Shown here in pieces: positions 60,775 through 64,000 of a DNA stretch of 64,000 bases (position 1 is its first letter; each line of letters begins with the position of its first letter). The notes under the pieces are model-generated. The model worked only from the letters and a program-made list of their open reading frames with translations. It made no database searches and had not been told where the DNA came from. The position numbers and the translations under genes were made by a program. This DNA is from Topomyia yanbarensis (Eukaryota; Arthropoda; Insecta; Diptera; Culicidae): assembly GCF_030247195.1 (NCBI RefSeq), contig NC_080671.1, forward strand, positions 413,178,044-413,242,043, in the 5' to 3' direction.

Positions 60775-60955
60775 AAAAACTTTAATTAGTAAACAAGTAT
60801 GAAAGTTGACGGAATAATTTCGCCTTATAGTGAAAAATTTGTGACAAACTTTCGTCTGGTGGATACTCAATAAAATGTCCGAATAACTTGATGTAAACAT
60901 GTTGTAAAAGATATGATGCAGAAGCTATTGTTCTCCGAAAACTGTACAACATTTA
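60775..60955 (+). repeat. Direct repeat, left copy
   Basis: All 181 bases match 63820-64000 exactly. The match begins in an A run before CTTTAATTAGTAAACAAG and continues to the window end, so the full unit is longer. There is no gene in it. Confidence 0.95.
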
Positions 60956-61682
60956 AAATACTTGTTCATGTGCTCAATAAAAGTTAAACAGTTTGCTATT
61001 CTAGAGATGAGAGTATAAGATATTTTCATTTTAGCAAGAATTGAGTATAGTAGTAATATTGCTTGAGGCACTAAAAACTGGATTCTAAACGAACTGGCAC
61101 TTACTATTCTTCTATTTAATTTTCCTCATAGACTGCTTAGTTCGACGGATCTGTCTATGAAAGTACCATCTTTACAATTTGAAAAACATGTGGTTTGACA
61201 GCTCGCAGTTTTCAGTAGCAATTTGATCACTCGCTTTTTGAAAGTGTGGAGTCCAGTTCATTGACTTTGTCTTTACGTTAGGCTGGATGTCGATCACACA
61301 TAGGTCAACGAACCTTGTAAGTATGTATCAAAATTTACTTCCATTTTTGGACTTCAAACAATATTGTTGCGAGAAACTTAATGTTGCAACCAGTAGCAAT
61401 ATTTTAGTCGCTTTACCTGATTCATTATGCAATTTGTGGTATTCGATGAAACAGTAGAGAGACATCCAACGCTTATAAGTTTGTTTCCAGGACATATTAA
61501 TGCATGCCCGTTCTGTGATCAAACTGCACATTACGAGAAATCATGCACAGGAATAGTTAATCTTCTTTAGGAGTTGGAGTTTTGTGTCTAGCAGTTTGCC
61601 TCTTTCATGTAATGCAACGATTTTCAATAGAATTTATAATTTTCGTACATTTCTGAAAGGCTACACACAAAAATATGAGTAA

Positions 61683-61915
61683 GGTCTAATTAACCCGGAC
61701 TTCAAACACAGTTTTAAGACATCTATTTCAGCCAAATCTTGATGCTCTTGTACCCAAATTGTTTGTTAGCTTCTGGTAAACATTACTAATTTTGATCAAG
61801 TTGGGAATGGGTGCCGAATGGGATCATTAACAAACAATTTTGATGCGAGTACATACAGATTAGGCTGAAAAATGTGCCTTAAAACTGAGCTCAAGATCCG
61901 GGTCAATTTGACCCG
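61683..61915. mobile_element. Palindromic MITE of about 230 bp
   Basis: Two imperfect arms of about 90 bp pair across the element: ACCCGGACTTCAAACACAGT on the left against GAGCTCAAGATCCGGGTCAA on the right, then matching CAGTTTTAAGACAT and AAATTGTTTGTTA segments. The right end has GGTCAATTTGACC. No ORF. Confidence 0.6.
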
Positions 61916-63819
61916 TCAACACCTTATTCGTTACAAAAAATTAAAACCTAAAGAGGGCTAAAACAGTTTATCTGCTGCCATCCAATACGACACACAGTCA
62001 TCTCAATCAAAAAAAAACACAGTAATTAGTGTGCGCGATTCAGGCAATAATGACAACAGCAAAAGCTGCACTCGGTACCTCCAAATCAACAACCATCACA
62101 ATTACTGAAGAAGCCAATAACAAAATAAAGAAGACAAGCTCACACTTGTGACCCGTAAGTTGAAGAAACAAAAAAGATCATCTGATCACGATCACCATAT
62201 CGGCCTTGACAATGACGGCTACGAGTGGAAAGTGAGTGACCCCCAAAATTCAGTAGGAGGAGGAGGAAGCACATATTTTTCCGAGATGGAAGAAGGTCTC
62301 CACGGGCAATTGCAAGTTGCGTGTGCGTGATTGTCCCATCAATATTCGCTTTTTTCATTTTTTAACGTATTGTAAATATATGAAAGACCCATGTTATGTG
62401 TCATTAAAATTTGAGGAATCTCACTTGAATTCACTATCGTTAACATCTTATTTTAGTTAATTTACTATAACAGTGCATACCAGTTTTTTTATTCGATTGG
62501 AGAGGTACCGTTGCGGTGAACGTGATATCGCAAAATCTATTCAGCCGATTTTCAAATTTTGTTTTAATTGTTTGTATTTAGATTCTCATGTACTTGAACG
62601 GTTTTTTTCATCCAAAAAAATTTGATTCTTTGCCATGAATTATTGTTTAAAATTTTTCGGCACCACAAAACTCAATTTTTTGGTTAATATGTTTTTTTGC
62701 AGGAAATTTTTTTTTTATTGGGAAACTGATCCATTCAAGTACACTACTATAAATTTTTCTTCGATAATCTTTTTACTTTTTTGATTTCAGTTGAGCGGTT
62801 CGGCTTGGAGAGCGTTCACCGCAAACCTCTGCCAAAAAACTCGCTACATGGGATGGGGCATAACTCCGCCAACCTTCAATATATTTTTCAATCCAACTTG
62901 TTTTTTCGAACTTCGATAGCACTACCAACGAGCTGTCTTTTGCTTTTTCAAAAAAAAAATGCATGAAATGCTTTTGACTGGATTTTTATTTTTCTAGAGA
63001 TCCAAATAGAGAGGTTTGTAATTTTGAATTATAAGAGCTGCAGAGCCATTAAAACTTAGAACAAGTGAAATTTTTGGGGTTTTCAGTTGCTTTTCTTCAA
63101 AACTGAGTTTCTACAAAATTTTAAAAGTGTATAAAGCACTTCAAATAGTTGAGCCGAGTACAGTGGCGTAATTTTGCTGAAGAAAGTGTATAGCTACGGC
63201 TAATGGGGTATAAGTTATGGAAGTTTTTGTTAGATAACCTCTGACATTTTTTTTAGCAATTCAAAAATAATACTGTTCCAAAAAGTAAATCAATTCGAAT
63301 GTTTTTCGGAAAATTGTAGAAAAATTATCGAAAATGGCGTTTTCTGTATGTTTTTAGTATGTCAGGACGGGGTGTAATTAGCATTTGATGATTTTTTTGT
63401 AACAAATTATAAAAATAATGATAACTTTGCAAATGACGCCAAGTCTCTAATTATTTTTTGATTAGTTAATTCTTCATAATTACTTCTAGGAGGCATCTTC
63501 ACCAAAATTATTGTATTATAAGATGCGCTGTATTCTGTTGTAAAACTTTTTCGAAGATACAAAGGCCCCAAATTTGACTATTTCGGAATTATGTGAACTA
63601 AACTGTGAAGATCAGTTTTTCAACACACACCTCACTCTTCTGCATTTTTCTTCACTTTAAAGTTCCTAACATGGAAGACCTTATATACAAAATGTGAATA
63701 CGCCGATCAATTCAGCCTTCAAATATATGCCATAACATACACGACCTCGACATATTTATTTAATTTTAGTAATTTTCAACCCCGCTAGGGTGCTATTGTT
63801 ACACTAAAAAATTTAAAAA

Positions 63820-64000
63820 AAAAACTTTAATTAGTAAACAAGTATGAAAGTTGACGGAATAATTTCGCCTTATAGTGAAAAATTTGTGACAAACTTTCGT
63901 CTGGTGGATACTCAATAAAATGTCCGAATAACTTGATGTAAACATGTTGTAAAAGATATGATGCAGAAGCTATTGTTCTCCGAAAACTGTACAACATTTA
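63820..64000 (+). repeat. Direct repeat, right copy (runs off the window)
   Basis: This is the exact copy of 60775-60955, 3,045 bp downstream. The two sequences differ immediately upstream of the A run. They could be LTRs of an unrecognised element, two copies of one repeat, or a tandem duplication. Confidence 0.95.

Overview
This is a non-coding-rich stretch of an animal nuclear genome, most likely a mosquito (probably culicine) or a closely related dipteran. The reasons are AT-rich DNA with long introns, GT-AG spliced exons of an insect-type membrane dipeptidase, an RNase H-bearing I-superfamily non-LTR retrotransposon of the kind common in mosquitoes, a BEL/Pao element, and many short inverted-repeat elements. 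The species call is inference; nothing here names it directly. There are no bacterial-style operons.

The only host gene I can support is a zinc-dependent membrane (renal-type) dipeptidase on the minus strand. Five consecutive coding exons are visible: 51328-51460, 50855-51252, 31719-31803, 14398-14473 and 13965-14103. All splice phases agree (0/1, 1/0, 0/1, 1/2, 2/0) and every junction is GT-AG. Together they encode about 275 residues from the middle to near the C-terminus. The N-terminal exon(s) lie beyond the right edge, or were not found. The last exon lies to the left of 13965, or outside the window. Two introns are small (75 and 294 bp) and two are huge (19,051 and 17,245 bp). Most of the window is therefore intron of this one gene.

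The 19-kb intron holds about 16 kb of simple sequence in three zones, all pyrimidine-rich on the plus strand. The first is a TTTTTACTG nonamer array (33.1-36.0 kb) with an inverted block, higher-order repeats and a 298-bp MITE insertion. The second is a decayed T-rich zone (36.0-39.7 kb). The third is an almost perfect TTTACTC heptamer array of 9.6 kb, about 1,373 units (39,726-49,339). The 17-kb intron holds a full-length I-like retrotransposon (16,491-22,651) with an 11-bp target-site duplication. It has an intact ORF1, an ORF2 broken by a frameshift, and a substituted RNase H catalytic residue. The same intron has a relic of the same family and a nested pair of foldback elements (24.6-27.6 kb).

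Left of the last visible exon (1-13.9 kb) is a MITE field with a 5'-truncated I-like copy on the minus strand (3372-5141, 14-bp target-site duplication). Right of the gene exons lie an 0.85-kb foldback element with a 12-bp target duplication, a degenerate BEL/Pao pol region on the minus strand (about 56.2-60.5 kb), a palindromic MITE, and a perfect direct repeat of at least 181 bp spaced 3,045 bp apart that runs off the window end.
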